The notes beneath the pieces were generated by a model. That model saw only the letters and a list, made by a program, of their open reading frames with translations. It searched no databases and was not told where the DNA came from. Source: Meghimatium bilineatum (taxonomy: Eukaryota > Mollusca > Gastropoda > Stylommatophora > Philomycidae). Taken from it: a stretch of 64,000 nt of DNA. This document shows, one piece after another, positions 1-10,583 of the stretch (positions are counted from its first letter, which is position 1; each line of letters begins with the position of its first letter). Location: the NCBI GenBank assembly GCA_034231615.1, contig CM067306.1, positions 32,164,363 to 32,228,362 on the forward strand, in the 5' to 3' direction. The position numbers were made by a program, and so were the translations under genes.

Positions 1-214
1 CCTTTGTAGCTTCACTGCTATTATGACAAAAAGCCCATCTTTTCATAGAAAAATTTTCCTGCGTATGTGACTAAGCCATCTGTATAGGCATGAGTCCAGG
101 CATCCTCTGGGTAATTATCTGCAATTAATGTTTTGTAATGTTTTCAAAATATATTTCTTTGAATATATGACTCGACTCCTTTGAAAACAAATGCCTACGT
201 ACCATTCTGAATGT

Positions 215-560
215 TAAGTGGAGTGACTTTAAATCTAACACTACTATAAGAGAGGAAAGCAAACAAACCTATATATCTTCCTTCGTTAGACAAAGGCGTT
301 GGACTTACATTGGCCATGTTCTCAGAATGAACAGCCTAAGAATTCCCCAGCAGTCACTATACTGGGTGCCACCTGGAGTAAGAAGAAGAGGGAGACCTAG
401 AGAAACTCTACGAAGAACCATTAATAGAGAAGGCATGTCAATGAACCTAAACAACACGCAACAATTGAAAGACCTGGCAACACAAAGACAGAAATGGAAG
501 CTATGATTTCTGCCCTATGCGCCACCTATGGCCCTGGAGGAACATAACATAACATAATAT
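215..560 (+). mobile_element. 3' end of a decayed LINE (LINE-R type), holding an unoccupied SINE site
   Basis: Translation gives a C-terminal segment like IGHVLRM...RRRGRPRETL...NREGMSMNL, typical of the end of RTE/jockey-like reverse transcriptase ORFs. It ends in a short (ACATA)n-like tail near 540-560. The same segment recurs in reverse at 56270-57000, where a SINE-B interrupts it at the point corresponding to about 236-243 here. This copy is therefore the unoccupied allele-like reference. No intact ORF remains. Confidence 0.75.
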
Positions 561-599
561 GTTTTCACTCTAATTCTGTCTGAGTTCCTTTCTTTTCTA

Positions 600-1135
600 T
601 ACTTTTGATTCCTTCTATTAGTTCTGGAAGTCTGCATGCCCAAAGGAGGGTGGTACTGATTGGTTGTATGTCCCTTGATTGTGTTTGTCCTAGATCTGGA
701 GCCTTCTGTTACAATTTCTTTGCATTTGTTGAGAAGTTACTTTTCTCCAGCCTGCTCCTACCATAACCATTAATTAATTCTTTGGTACATAGGATGGTTC
801 TGGAGTCTTTTGTATTTTTCTGTGTGTTGAACAACTTTCATGTCTAGTCTGTCTTCTATTGACTGAAGTCCAGTTATTGCTGGTAATGCAACTATGGGTG
901 TAGATTTCATAGATGCATTGATAATGTGTTACTTGATTCTGGGTTTGGTTTATTTTGTTGAATTGTGTTTTTGATACTGTGGCCAAAGCTATGTCAAACT
1001 CTAGTAAGGGCCTAACTACCTGTATAAAACCATTTCAAGATTTTTCTATCCACTCCCCAGTTTGTGCCTGCTATCTTTTGCCCAATCTGTTTCTGGCTTT
1101 TCTCTACCAATTAAATGAACGAGAATGTTTTAATT
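600..1135 (-). pseudogene. Ingi-like LINE fragment, region between RT and RNase H
   Basis: Read on the minus strand with frameshifts, it aligns by eye with the part of Ingi-B between RT and RNase H: NWGVD..., VRPLLEFDIALATVSKTQFNKINQTQNQ, then ITGLQSIEDRLDMKV. Ingi-B has DWGANIKT..., IRPTLEYGLTTYATAANTILQKLDKIQN and TAGLQNLTDRRDEKI. Stops and frameshifts make it dead. Confidence 0.65.
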
Positions 1136-1140
1136 AAATC

Positions 1141-1490
1141 AAGGATGTATAAATGACATCTTACCACTGTGTCCTGAAGACATTTTTGTTAAGAAATCAG
1201 ACACCATCTTTTGTAGATCAATATCCAATGGGAGAATGCTTACAGGTGCTGGTTTATGGCAGGCTAAAATATGGTCCACCAATTGATGTCTCTCGACTCC
1301 TTCCATGCTACAGTAAGCACAGGACAGAAGAGCAACCTACAGCAATTGATAAACAACCTCAAATTATTATGTTAGTCTTATTTTGTAACAGCAGAAATGT
1401 GTTCCAAAATATTCTCAAAACAACATTTAGTGTTGTCACTAATATTTACTATTAAAACAAATACACTGAAATATTAGCATTTTTTTGCTC
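1141..1490. other. No recognised feature
   Basis: A 100-residue open frame on the plus strand (1153-1455) has no recognisable domain, no splice context and no repeat partner seen in the window. I regard it as chance. Confidence 0.4.
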
Positions 1491-1560
1491 TTCTTGTGTT
1501 TATTCTCTAACTCCTGCTAGGTAGCAGGATATAGTCCGGAGAACAGAATGCATTATCTCA
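1491..1560 (-). mobile_element. SINE-B fragment (3' end)
   Basis: Degenerate 3' portion of SINE-B: the TCTCTAACTCCTGCTAGG region and the following core match the minus-strand consensus. It lies next to the LINE-derived tandem array. Confidence 0.6.
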
Positions 1561-1604
1561 TTCTTTAAAGTAGTGAATCTCAAACTTTTTTGCTCCATAA
1601 ATCC

Positions 1605-1905
1605 CTTTAGGAGGAGACAAAATTACAGATATAGACATATTGTAAGTGTATTGAAGAGATAATATTACAGATATAGACATATTGTAAGTTTATTGAAGAG
1701 ATAAAATTACAGATATAGACATATTGTAAGTTTATTGAAGAGATAAAATTACAGATATAGACATATTGTAAGTTTATTGAGATAAAATTACAGATATAGA
1801 CATATTGTAAGTTTATTGAGATAAAATTACAGATATAGACATATTGTAAGTTTATTGAAGAGATAAAATTACAGATATAGGCATATTAAGTTTATTGAGG
1901 AGGCG
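1605..1905 (+). repeat. Tandem array derived from the Ingi-A 3' end
   Basis: Seven copies of a 42-bp (twice 39-bp) unit; the string ACAGATATAG starts at 1625, 1667, 1709, 1751, 1790, 1829 and 1871. The unit start, AATTACAGATATAGACAT, is the stop-codon and 3' UTR sequence of Ingi-A (about 34267-34290). The first unit is preceded by GGAGACA, as in that LINE. The array therefore grew from the terminus of an inserted copy. Confidence 0.85.
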
Positions 1906-2009
1906 CTGCATGATGTTACGGAAAATGTTAAAATAAAATAAATGATAAAAGTTTATGTCCATGTATTGTGGGGTATGAAAGGGGAGTACATAATAGCATC
2001 ACTTTTGTG

Positions 2010-2240
2010 CTTCTGTTTTTGTTCTCAAACTCCTGCAGATCAACAGGATATAGTCCAGAAAATGGAGTGCATATTGTCAGTTTAAAAATACACTGAAATA
2101 TCTGTGCCTTTCAGCGTGACACATCTGACTTCAGCATAGCTTCTGGGTCACTTTGAATGGGATGGAACTCCACTTCAAAAACCTCCTTAGTCGCCTCTTA
2201 TAACATGCTTGACAGGTAAATACAGTGTCACTATTTTTTG
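2010..2240 (-). mobile_element. SINE-B copy
   Basis: Most of SINE-B is present on the minus strand, including TTCTCAAACTCCTGCAGAT and the core CTGACACATCTGACTTCAGC equivalent. It is diverged, and no clear TSDs were seen. Confidence 0.75.
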
Positions 2241-2285
2241 CTTATTTTACATGGCTGATCTCAACAGGTATGAACTACCACCTGT

Positions 2286-2442
2286 CTTCTTCTTCCTAGT
2301 TCATTCTCAAACTCCCACTGAATCTCTCTGGAAGCTGGACCAAAGACCTATGTTTCCGGCAGGATGTAGTTCAGAGAATGGAGATGCGTTGTGTCACTGT
2401 TTTATTAGCAACAATGGCCCGACACATCTGTCTTTGGCAGAA
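2286..2442 (-). mobile_element. SINE-A copy with TSD
   Basis: 157-bp SINE-A on the minus strand, from its (GAA)n tail (TTCTTCTTCC on plus) to the 5' core. The flanks ACCACCTGT at 2277-2285 and 2443-2451 form a perfect 9-bp TSD. Confidence 0.88.
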
Positions 2443-2574
2443 ACCACCTGTAAAGGATATTAAAAATTAATTAAATCATTCATTCCCCATGAATGAATGG
2501 CCAACTCCTTGAAGTGTAAATGGGGCTTAGTCCAGCCAAAAGGGCTGGAAAGATTGGTTGTGTCATATCTAAAA

Positions 2575-2710
2575 AAATTCAAAGGCGCAAATAAAACGGT
2601 GACAGTGCATTTCCACTCTGGACTAAATCCTGCTAGAAATCTAGGACCATAGTCCGGCTACAAAGGAGATCCAGCTGGAGTTTGTGAATGAATGCTGAAG
2701 AAGAAGAAGA
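2575..2710 (+). mobile_element. SINE-A, 5'-truncated, inserted in the LINE 5' UTR fragment
   Basis: Begins inside the core (AAAGGCGCAAATAAAACGG) and runs to a GAAGAAGAAG tail. ATATCTAAAA at 2565-2574 and 2711-2720 is a perfect 10-bp TSD. Confidence 0.88.
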
Positions 2711-2721
2711 ATATCTAAAAT

Positions 2722-2795
2722 TGAGCAGGACCACAGTCCTGCCCAAGCAGAACCACAGTCCTGCCCAAGCAGGACCACAGTCCTGCCCAAGCAGA
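2722..2795 (+). repeat. Three tandem copies of a 23-bp LINE 5' UTR motif
   Basis: Units near GACCACAGTCCTGCCCAAGC repeat three times. Ingi-A carries one equivalent copy in its 5' UTR around 38195-38220 (minus strand). Confidence 0.8.
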
Positions 2796-2927
2796 CACTG
2801 ATGCTGAATTCTGAGATACCAGGCCAAGAGGCACACCAGCAACCATGATATCATGTAACATGACTAGATAATATGTCTTCACAACACAATGCAAACAAGA
2901 ATAATCATGCATTCAATGGCTAAGATT

Positions 2928-2929
2928 AC
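2928..2929 (-). other. Predicted 5' splice donor of the zinc-finger exon
   Basis: Minus strand reads CTGAAG|GTAATC, a good donor, directly after the last finger (ending HIIMSHLK). Reading on adds a hydrophobic tail unlike the rest of the protein before a stop at 2879. The donor is in phase 0. No following exon was recognised between 1 and 2927. Confidence 0.65.
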
Positions 2930-5900
2930 CTTCAGATGGGACATTATGATGTGCCGATGCATTGCAAACTTGCGTTGAAACTTGTTAGGACAAGCCACAC
3001 ACTTGTAAAATGCACCATCATTGTTGTCATACAAGCAGCTGATCTTCTCATCCAGTTCGTCGCTGCCCAGAGCATGAGGAGAACCACAGCCAGAACTAGA
3101 ACTAGTTGAAGGACCGGGAGATTTCTGCCGGGATATGTTTTGGTCACTGTTGGCCTGATCACTGAAATCATCAGAGGGTGTTGTGTATGATACTTCTTCA
3201 TCGTTGCTAGGAGTATGACCTTTGATGGCACTGAACTGTGACAAAAATTGATTCACTTTAGCTTCGACATTCACCCTCAAGTACCGAACACTTAGAGCTT
3301 TTCCTGCATGGATTTTCTTGATGTGGTCCACCATCTTGTACTTCTGCAAACCTCTATGTGCGCAGAAAGCACATTTCCACAAATAAATATTCAGATGTCG
3401 TAGGATATGTACATGAATGAAAAACTTTTTAGGGCGTTCGCCACCACATATCAAACATTTCATTTGGGTGCCATAATTCTCATAAAGGCATCGGAGTTTA
3501 GCATCGAGACTTCCACTACCAACAACACAGCTCTCATCCATGAGACCAGTTAGCTGCCCTATATTAGATATTTGAACAGGGTAAGAGTTGCGACCCATAA
3601 TAGATATCTCTGGGTGGTTCTGCTGCAGGTGAAAGACCATTTCTCGGCGCATCAATGTTGAGAAGTTACACCTTGAACAAAGAGAAGGCTCTTTAAAAAT
3701 AGGATCGTCCGGAACTATCAGGACTTCCTCCTGGCTAGCCAAAATAGGTTTTGGAGGTTCTGCTTCAGAAAATGATGCCTGCTGCTGGATATCCTTTTTT
3801 GTTGCTCTTATCAGCTTGTCCACGTCCTCATCACTTCCAATCACTTTGACTTCAGCATGCAATGAACTGACATGCATTATAATCTCACTTCTCACGTAGG
3901 AACTATATGAACATTTAGGACACTGTAAAGGAACACTGAAAGTCTCTCCATCCTCTGGAACAACAAAAATTTGCTCATAGTTTTTAGGAGATAAAATATC
4001 TTGACTATCAATTGCTCGAGATGACCCAGAGTTCAGGTTAGACATAATATCCTTATGCAGTGATTCCTCTAGCTGGTCTAAAGATTCATCCATTGAGGTC
4101 TCAGCAAAAGATTTATCAACCTCTGTTGTATCAATAGCTACTATTTTCTTAACCAGAGCTATAGGTTTGCCTGGATGCTTCTCAGCAAGATGTTCATACA
4201 AGAGCTCTCTGGCAGTGGACATACAGCTGCAATATTTGCACCTAAACAAAACCAGAGTTATCTGCCCAATTTCAGAATGCCTCTTCACATGGCTTTTCAA
4301 ATCAGCTGCTTTTGGTAGCAGGTACTTACAGATTGGACATTTAAATTTTCTCATCTGGTTCTCCTGTACATGCCCCGGTTGTAGAGCTGCTTGCTGAGAC
4401 ACCATTCTGTTAAATAGCTCATTCCTTTCTGTAATCTGGTTCATAGTTACGACCGGGTGGTCTATGGTGGCCCTCTCTCGTGATTTCTTAGCAATCCCAG
4501 ATGGTTTAATAAAATCAAATGTGTCTTCGTGACAGCTGTCTGGAGATTTAAGACCACTGTAACATGAGGGAGACATTGATGAACTCTGAGGTGAAAGGTC
4601 GTATGAAGATAATGGTGTGTCTGTTGGCGTGGTGCCCTCAATTGTAAACTCATCTCTGTCTCGAAGGATATTGTGTTCTCTCTGGTAGTGAAGGGCCATG
4701 TGTATTTTATGTCTGGTCATGTAGTCACAACGCTCACACTCAAGCACTCGTGACTCTATTGATCTGGACACTACAGTGTATTGATCTTCAACTGGACCAA
4801 ATCCCCTATGCTTACGATCCCTGTTACAGGTGATATGTTTGACCATCGTATGCTTCTGGTTGGTATCAAATTCACACTTCTTACAGCGGTACAACAGAAG
4901 TTTGATCAGGCCTGGATGACAAGTGATGTGCATTCGAAACTTGACTTCACTATCAAACCCTTGCGGACAGAACATACATTTAAATCGTTCCTTTCGTGTT
5001 GGATTCACACCATGTGATCTCTCATGACAATGCATTCTTCTAAAGTCTCTAGCAATGAAAGTACAATGCTTACATCTGTAATTCTCTGCCTGTCTTTCAC
5101 TCATAGGAATATAAACTCGTCTTCTGACACCACTCTCATCCAAACTGTAAACAGTTTTTGCCTCACTTCCAGGTTCTTTACAGCCTTCAACACCTTCATC
5201 TATCTCTTCCTTTACTTTTACAGAACCAAACTCTGAGGAATCAGAAGTTGGACTCTTTTCAATATCAGGAGTGATGTTTCTTTGTTGCAAGTTAAGTGAC
5301 ATTACTCTTGCTGTTGGTGAGGGTGTCTTCCGGGGACTGCTTCTCGACATGTGCGTCAGATTGTCAGAATGGCCAGTAGATCTACTATAATCCACAGCTA
5401 GCTCATGCCCACTTTTGTTGTGGTCAATCAAGGAACTACTAGCAGAAAACACTGGAGCTGGTGTAAGAGATGGTGGTAGCATTTCCCGAAGATGCACCAC
5501 TCTTTCATAATTGTTTACTTTCCTGTCACGACAAAGGAGCTGTTTAGCTACAGACACCATTTTAGGTCTTCCAGGATGGGCAGACGATATATGATTTAGA
5601 ATTGCTTTCCTGTCTGTTGCTTTTGAAGGACAGTGCGGACAATTAACAATGTGGATGACATTGTCTTCAACATGAGTTTGGAGCATGCTCGGCTCCGGGA
5701 AGATGTCTCCACATGAATAACAAAACAACTCAGAAATATCAGGGTGAGCTGTCTTGATGTGACTGATGTAGTCAGTCACCATATTTGATCCAAAACTGCA
5801 TCCATCATTCCCACAGACATACAGATGTGCAGATTTGTTATGTGTCTGGGTGTGGTTGGAGATGTGTCTGACGAGATCAGTCTCATTTGGGCTGCGATGG

Positions 5901-8236
5901 CCGCAATAATAGCATGGAAAATATGTCTCAGAAGAGTGGAAATTGATTGTGTGTTCTTGGAAATCTGCTGCTTTTAAACTAGTGAATAAACAATTGAATC
6001 CACAGACAAAAAAATTTGGGGTTGTTACAGATTGCTGCCTGCTGCCTATCACATCCTGGGTTGTCTTCTCAGGGGAGTGAAACGGTGATGACTGTAGAGG
6101 TTGAGGGGGAAGCATGGAAGAAGGCTCACCATTACCTGGTTTGAAAATTGGTCTCTCTGGTCCCAAAAAAGATAACACTTCTAGTTCTTTTTCCTGATCA
6201 CATGATGGAACTATAGCAGAATTTGATTCAACAATGTCTCCATCAGCAACTTTCTCAAGATCATATTCATGATCTTCCATATTCTGAAGGGAGTATGAAG
6301 CCACAATTTTGAGGCCAGAAATACAAGAAGTGTCAATGTCTGACTTTAGGGATGATGATCCATTGTCAATGTCTGACTTTAGAGATGATGATCTGTTGTC
6401 AACATCTGATGTTAGGGTTGACAGTCCAGCAGTATCCGTGTTTGACTTTAAACATAAGGGTCCGGTATCATTGTCTGACTTTAAAGCCAAGGATTTGGTA
6501 TCAGTGTTTGACTTTAAAGTTAAAGATTCAGTATTAGTGTCTGACTTTAAAGCTAAGGAACCAGTATCTTCATCTGACTTTAAAGTTGAAGATTCAGTAT
6601 CAGCATCTGGCTTTAAAGCCACGGATCCAGAAGTTAATACTGCTCTAAGTTTTGAAAAGCCACAATTTTGTTGATTTTCTGAGAAATTTTGATGTTCTAA
6701 AGTTTGTTGATTTTCTGAGATTTGTTGATTTTCTACCACTTCTTTTATACCATGGTATATCTGGGCTGTTTTCTCAGACTTGTTATCTTCAGAAATGTGT
6801 ACATTGCTATCAGAACTTTGATGTGTCTCAGCCAAGTTCTGTTGACTTTGATCTGAGTCAGTCATATTATAGTCACTGTTGTCAGCATCCCGTTTTTTTT
6901 TCTTATCTGGATCTTTTTCTAGAGGCACTTTCCCTGCTACTTTGGCCATAAAATCAATAGTGCCAGAGCTTGTAACTTCCCTGATCAGAGCTTTAGCTTT
7001 CCGCAAAGCTCTCAAAGCGCAACTCATTTTGGCACCATTATGCGTCTTGAGAACATGTCTAGTGATTTCTTTGCGGTTGACAAAACACTCTTTGCAGTAG
7101 AGACACTGGTATGGTCGAACCATGAGATGACACATGAGGTGTTCCTCAAAGCTGTGCCCAGAACCAGAATAATTGCATTCTTTGCAGAGAAATGTTTTTT
7201 TGTCTATATCTAGACTAATAGTTATTTTTACTTTCTCTTCATCTACCTCATTATCACAGGAATGGTTATCCAGGGAACGTTTATCCCTCATGACCAGTGA
7301 ACACTTCATACATTTGAATTTAACCGGTTTATCATTGAACTGGTCAGTTGTTAAATTATCATGTGGTTCATGACTTGTCTTATCACAGTCTTCAGACTCT
7401 ACAACATTCTTGGAATCACAAATTTTCTTCTGGGAAAAACTATCGGGGTCTTCATTCTTGGAATCACAAATTCTCACTGATCTGCTTTGTGCAGACTCAA
7501 AACAAGCACCATCTCTTTCTTCCATTTTGTCATCTTCTGAACCATCTTCATTGTTTATTTTCCTAAATCCATCAACTTTAATTTCATTAGATTCTGATGA
7601 CATATCCAACTTTTCAATTGCATTGAATTGTCTACAACGCAGATCATTCATTTTTATTTGTGTTATATCTTCTACTGTGGTGTTGCAGATAGTATTATTG
7701 GCATCATCTCTGCTCTCTTTGCTTATTTGATCATTTGTTTTAGGGTTGATGTACCTAGTGTTAATTTCAGGACTCAAACACACATCCTTATCAACCCGAC
7801 TAGCAGCATCACAATTTCTGATTCCTACACTAGTCACTTGAGCATTTACAGTGGTTCTCTCATGTTCTAAAACAACTTTGAAAACCTCCTGATCAGAAAC
7901 AACATCAGCAGTTGCTACATCAACATATTCCAAAACATTTCTATTTTTACCACCAGAACATTCTCCAGCACTTCTCATGTTTATTGAATATTCTTCTGTA
8001 TATACTGCTGAAACATCCTGACCAACACCTCTGCTACTTTGCCCCGCACACAAATTCTGAACTGAAATTTTTCCATCAAGTGAACCATCTATCTCATTTG
8101 TGCCCCTATCATCCATATCGACTACTTTTCCCACATTCTCACTTGTGATTCTAGAACTTAAATTCTCTGACTTCTCTACATATTTCTGCATGGATGTCCA
8201 ATCAAATGAGCTGTTACTTGAAAAATGTGGCTCCAT
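2930..8236 (-). CDS. Large multi-C2H2 zinc-finger protein, one giant exon (3' end continues elsewhere)
   Basis: Probable nuclear nucleic-acid-binding protein. The first ATG is at 8236 (A at -3, G at +4); the frame is open a little further upstream but only with TTG. The exon encodes 1769 codons. I count about 19 C2H2-type fingers: near residues 306 (C2HC-like), 347 and 374; a cluster at 740-864 (five); four at 1049-1165; then 1295, 1332, 1435, 1517, 1592, 1620 and 1745. Several are followed by HPGKP/HPGRP-like linkers. Residues 1-300 are acidic and low complexity. A KKKKR basic patch near 445 could be a nuclear localisation signal. Residues 532-642 are a degenerate 11-residue repeat. Spacing and linkers recall vertebrate ZNF462-like proteins, a weak resemblance only. 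No stop or frameshift interrupts 5.3 kb, so the gene is under constraint. It is the only convincing host gene here. Confidence 0.9.
6309..6640 (-). repeat. In-frame degenerate 33-bp repeat inside the zinc-finger exon
   Basis: About nine to ten copies of a unit encoding roughly S-L-x-L-K-S-D-x-D-T-x (residues about 532-642). The frame is kept although the units vary, so this is expressed repeat expansion and not an insertion. It lies in the low-complexity linker between the first finger group and the finger cluster at 740. Confidence 0.85.
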
Positions 8237-8280
8237 TTTATTTGACGTCAACAATATCAGTTATGATAGTAAGTATAATA

Positions 8281-8283
8281 CCT
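8281..8283 (-). other. Predicted 3' splice acceptor upstream of the zinc-finger start codon
   Basis: Minus strand reads a T-rich stretch, then TTTACTCCACAG|GTATT, about 45 bases before the ATG at 8236. This would make the exon start at 8281 with a short stretch of 5' UTR and an upstream non-coding exon outside what can be recognised. Confidence 0.45.
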
Positions 8284-8329
8284 GTGGAGTAAACAATAAT
8301 AACAATTAATTATTATAATAAATTTTTTT

Positions 8330-8595
8330 TTTAAATAAAGTTATAAATTTTTTTTAAATAAGGAGCGAAATAGTTTTAACATGTAGAAAATAAAAAAGGA
8401 GATAAAGTAATAAAGTTTTTTAACATGTAAAAAATAAAAAAGGAAATAAAGTTTTAACATGTAAAAAATAAAAAAGGAAATAAAGTTTTAACATGTAAAA
8501 AAATAAAAAAAAGGAAATAAAGTTTCAACATGTAGAAAAACGGAAATAAAACTAAGTTTAATCATGTAAAAAAAAAATAAAGAAGGAAGTTGAGT
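8330..8595. repeat. A-rich minisatellite, unit about 36 bp
   Basis: Repeated units of TTTTAACATGTAAAAAATAA plus AAAAGGAAATAAAG, about six copies with slippage in the A runs. It lies just upstream of the zinc-finger exon. Confidence 0.8.
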
Positions 8596-8719
8596 TTTAA
8601 CAGTTAACAAAATGTAAGCAAAGAAATTAATAGTTGTAAAATTAAGTCAATAAACAATATACAAATATATTTGCAAACTACAACCAAAAACATGCTTCAT
8701 AGTTATAAGAAACAAGGAG

Positions 8720-9390
8720 AAATTGAGCTCTGGAACTTCAACTGAAGCTTCAGAGAACTGTTTCCTAAACTCTGGAGATTCGACTAGCATTTCCTGAATT
8801 CCAGAGCTTCAACTAGTGTTTCCTGAGCTCTGGAGCCACCACATATAATAGATCTACATCAGTCTGGCTGGCAAGATAAAAAGGTTTTAAGGGCTGTATT
8901 TGTCACACAGGCTGTATTTTTCCCACCACTGATGTTGGTCTGAGGTATTTTTTAGTTGAAGCTCCAAAGCTGAGAAAGTATTTCTTCTTCAGCGTTCATT
9001 CTTAAACTTCAACTGGATCTACCTTGTAGCAGGACTATGGTCCTACTAGATTTCCAGCAGGATGTAGTCCACAGAATGGAATGGCGTTGTGTCACCATTT
9101 TATTTGCGTCAATGGCCCAACACATTCGTCTTTGGCGGGAGAAATTATTTGAATCTCCAGAGCTCATGAAACAATTGAAGCTCCAAAGTTCAGGAAACAC
9201 TAGTTGAATTTTCAAAGCTCAGGAAACAGTTGAAGATTCGTTGCTCAGGAAACTGTTGAAGCTCCAGAGCTCAAGAATCACTATTTGAAGCTCCGGCGTT
9301 CAGGAAACACTACTTGAATCTCCATATTTCATGAAACACTACTTGAATCTCCAGAGTTCAGGAAACACTACTTGAATCTCCAGGGGACTA
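8720..9390. repeat. Minisatellite in two inverted blocks, split by a SINE-A
   Basis: Right block (9139-9390): about eight degenerate copies, near 30 bp, of a unit like CAGGAAACACTACTTGAATC plus TCCAGAGTT. Left block (8720-8835): the same unit in the opposite orientation (AACTAGTGTTTCCTGAGCTC). The inverted blocks could fold back. The SINE-A lies between them. Confidence 0.75.
8984..9138 (-). mobile_element. SINE-A copy
   Basis: Near full-length minus-strand SINE-A between minisatellite blocks. GAGAAAGTATTT (8972-8983) and GAGAAATTATTT (9139-9150) are a likely 12-bp TSD with one mismatch. Confidence 0.82.
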
Positions 9391-9539
9391 AAAACGTTTT
9401 TGCTTTTTTGTCCCCTCCCCCGACATTTCTAGAAACAATATCCTTCATGGAAAGACAGCGGCCATATTCTTTGCACCCAGAACTAGAAGTTCAGACCCCT
9501 TTGCCACACACAGACTATAGCCCACATATACACATACCT
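9391..9539. other. No recognised feature
   Basis: Short non-repetitive stretch between the minisatellite and repeat E; no coding or RNA signal seen. Confidence 0.4.
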
Positions 9540-9870
9540 CAGTTTATTACGGGATGTGTCCACACACATTCTAATATTTTTAATATTCGACTTGATTTCA
9601 TACAGCTTCCATACGCATATATTTAAAAAAATATGCAGTCTGATACCGATGATTCGATCTGCGCTCAACGCACTGAAAGTCCCTACCCCAAGGGTCTTCC
9701 AGGGGATGTTGAAGGTGGGGATGGGGGCCTCTCAGTGCGTTGCGCGCAGATTGAAGGATTATGCGCTTGTATGCACCTTTAGAGAAAGTTCATTTCGTTA
9801 AATAACGAAATAACTATCGTTTGTTTCGCTAAAAGCGTGGACACATTATCCCATAAAGTACCCATACTGT
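9540..9870. repeat. Repeat E, copy 1 (unclassified, fold-back)
   Basis: Shares with 26960-27255 the ordered blocks TTTCATACAGCTT-like, CTCAGTGCGTTGCG-like, TTTCGTTAAATAA and CATAAAGTACCCA-like. Inside this copy GATCTGCGCTCAACGCACTGA and CTCAGTGCGTTGCGCGCAG are inverted repeats flanking a C/G-rich loop. Confidence 0.6.
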
Positions 9871-9984
9871 TTTTATGCCATACATATAAGCTAAACTAAA
9901 CAAAGATATATAAATATAAAAAACCGCGTATATAAATATACGCTGACTGCTTAAGGAAACAGTAATGACTCATTATTTGGTGCC

Positions 9985-10183
9985 TTGCCATGACCAATCG
10001 TCAATATAAAACCTGGTAGGCTCTTTAGAAAGCAGCTTTCTAAATCGATTGATTTGACTTTCCTTGTAATTTTAACTGTCGACACAAAGTGACCAATGAA
10101 AACCATGGGGAAAAAATCAAAAGGAATCACTTCAGAAGATTATTTTGCGATGCGCCAAAGGTCTTATATTGACGATTGGTCAC
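9985..10183. mobile_element. MITE-P, palindromic element, copy 1
   Basis: Ends are inverted repeats: TGACCAATCGTCAATATAA at the left and TTATATTGACGATTGGTCA at the right. Inside lie arms related to TTTGACTTTCC...CATTGGTC and GACCAATGAAAA. Non-coding MITE architecture. Confidence 0.75.
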
Positions 10184-10366
10184 CGTTTATCGTGTCTTTC
10201 TTCAATTAAACATCCATTGTCCTTCTAAATTGACGCATTTGACTTTTCCCGTGATTTTCATTGGTCGCTATGTACATACACTTTGTGTCGACATTGAAAA
10301 TCACGTAAACAGTCAAAAGGATGGTTCTCAATTTATCATGCAGGTCTTATAATTCCGATTGTCACG
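10184..10366. mobile_element. MITE-P, copy 2
   Basis: Abuts copy 1. Arms GACTTTTCCCGTGATTTTCA and TGAAAATCACGTAAACAGTC are nearly perfect inverted repeats around a loop containing ACTTTGTGTCGAC. It ends near GCAGGTCTTATAATTCCGAT. Confidence 0.75.
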
Positions 10367-10583
10367 TTTCAGCGTGACTAAATATGTTAATCTTTGTATC
10401 TGGGTGGGAAAGACTCCTTGGTTCATAACGACAGGAAACCACTCCACTCTCCTGATAAAACATCTGCAGCCCCACTTGGAGGTCAGGAAAAGTTCATGAC
10501 TGGAGAAACAGGCCAAAAATAAACTTACATGTGTCCCTCTACAATTATGCAGTCCAAATGATTCATTTTACAATAACCCTTCT

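Larger units (their letters stand above)
2498..2850 (+). mobile_element. Ingi-A-family 5' UTR fragment, split by a SINE-A
   Basis: CCTTGAAGTG...ATGGGGCTTAGTCCAGCC...GGCTGGAAA and, beyond the SINE, GAGCAGGACC...GCCCAAG and ACCAGGCCAAGAGGCACAC match in order the 5' UTR of Ingi-A (38108-38303 on minus). The 23-bp UTR motif is single in Ingi-A but present three times here. No ORF follows. Confidence 0.7.

Noticed and set aside
2879..2929. 16-residue hydrophobic C-terminus of the zinc-finger protein
   Set aside because: Follows a good GT donor and looks like intron read-through.
8237..8254. Upstream start for the zinc-finger protein
   Set aside because: The extra six codons begin at TTG; the ATG at 8236 has a better context.
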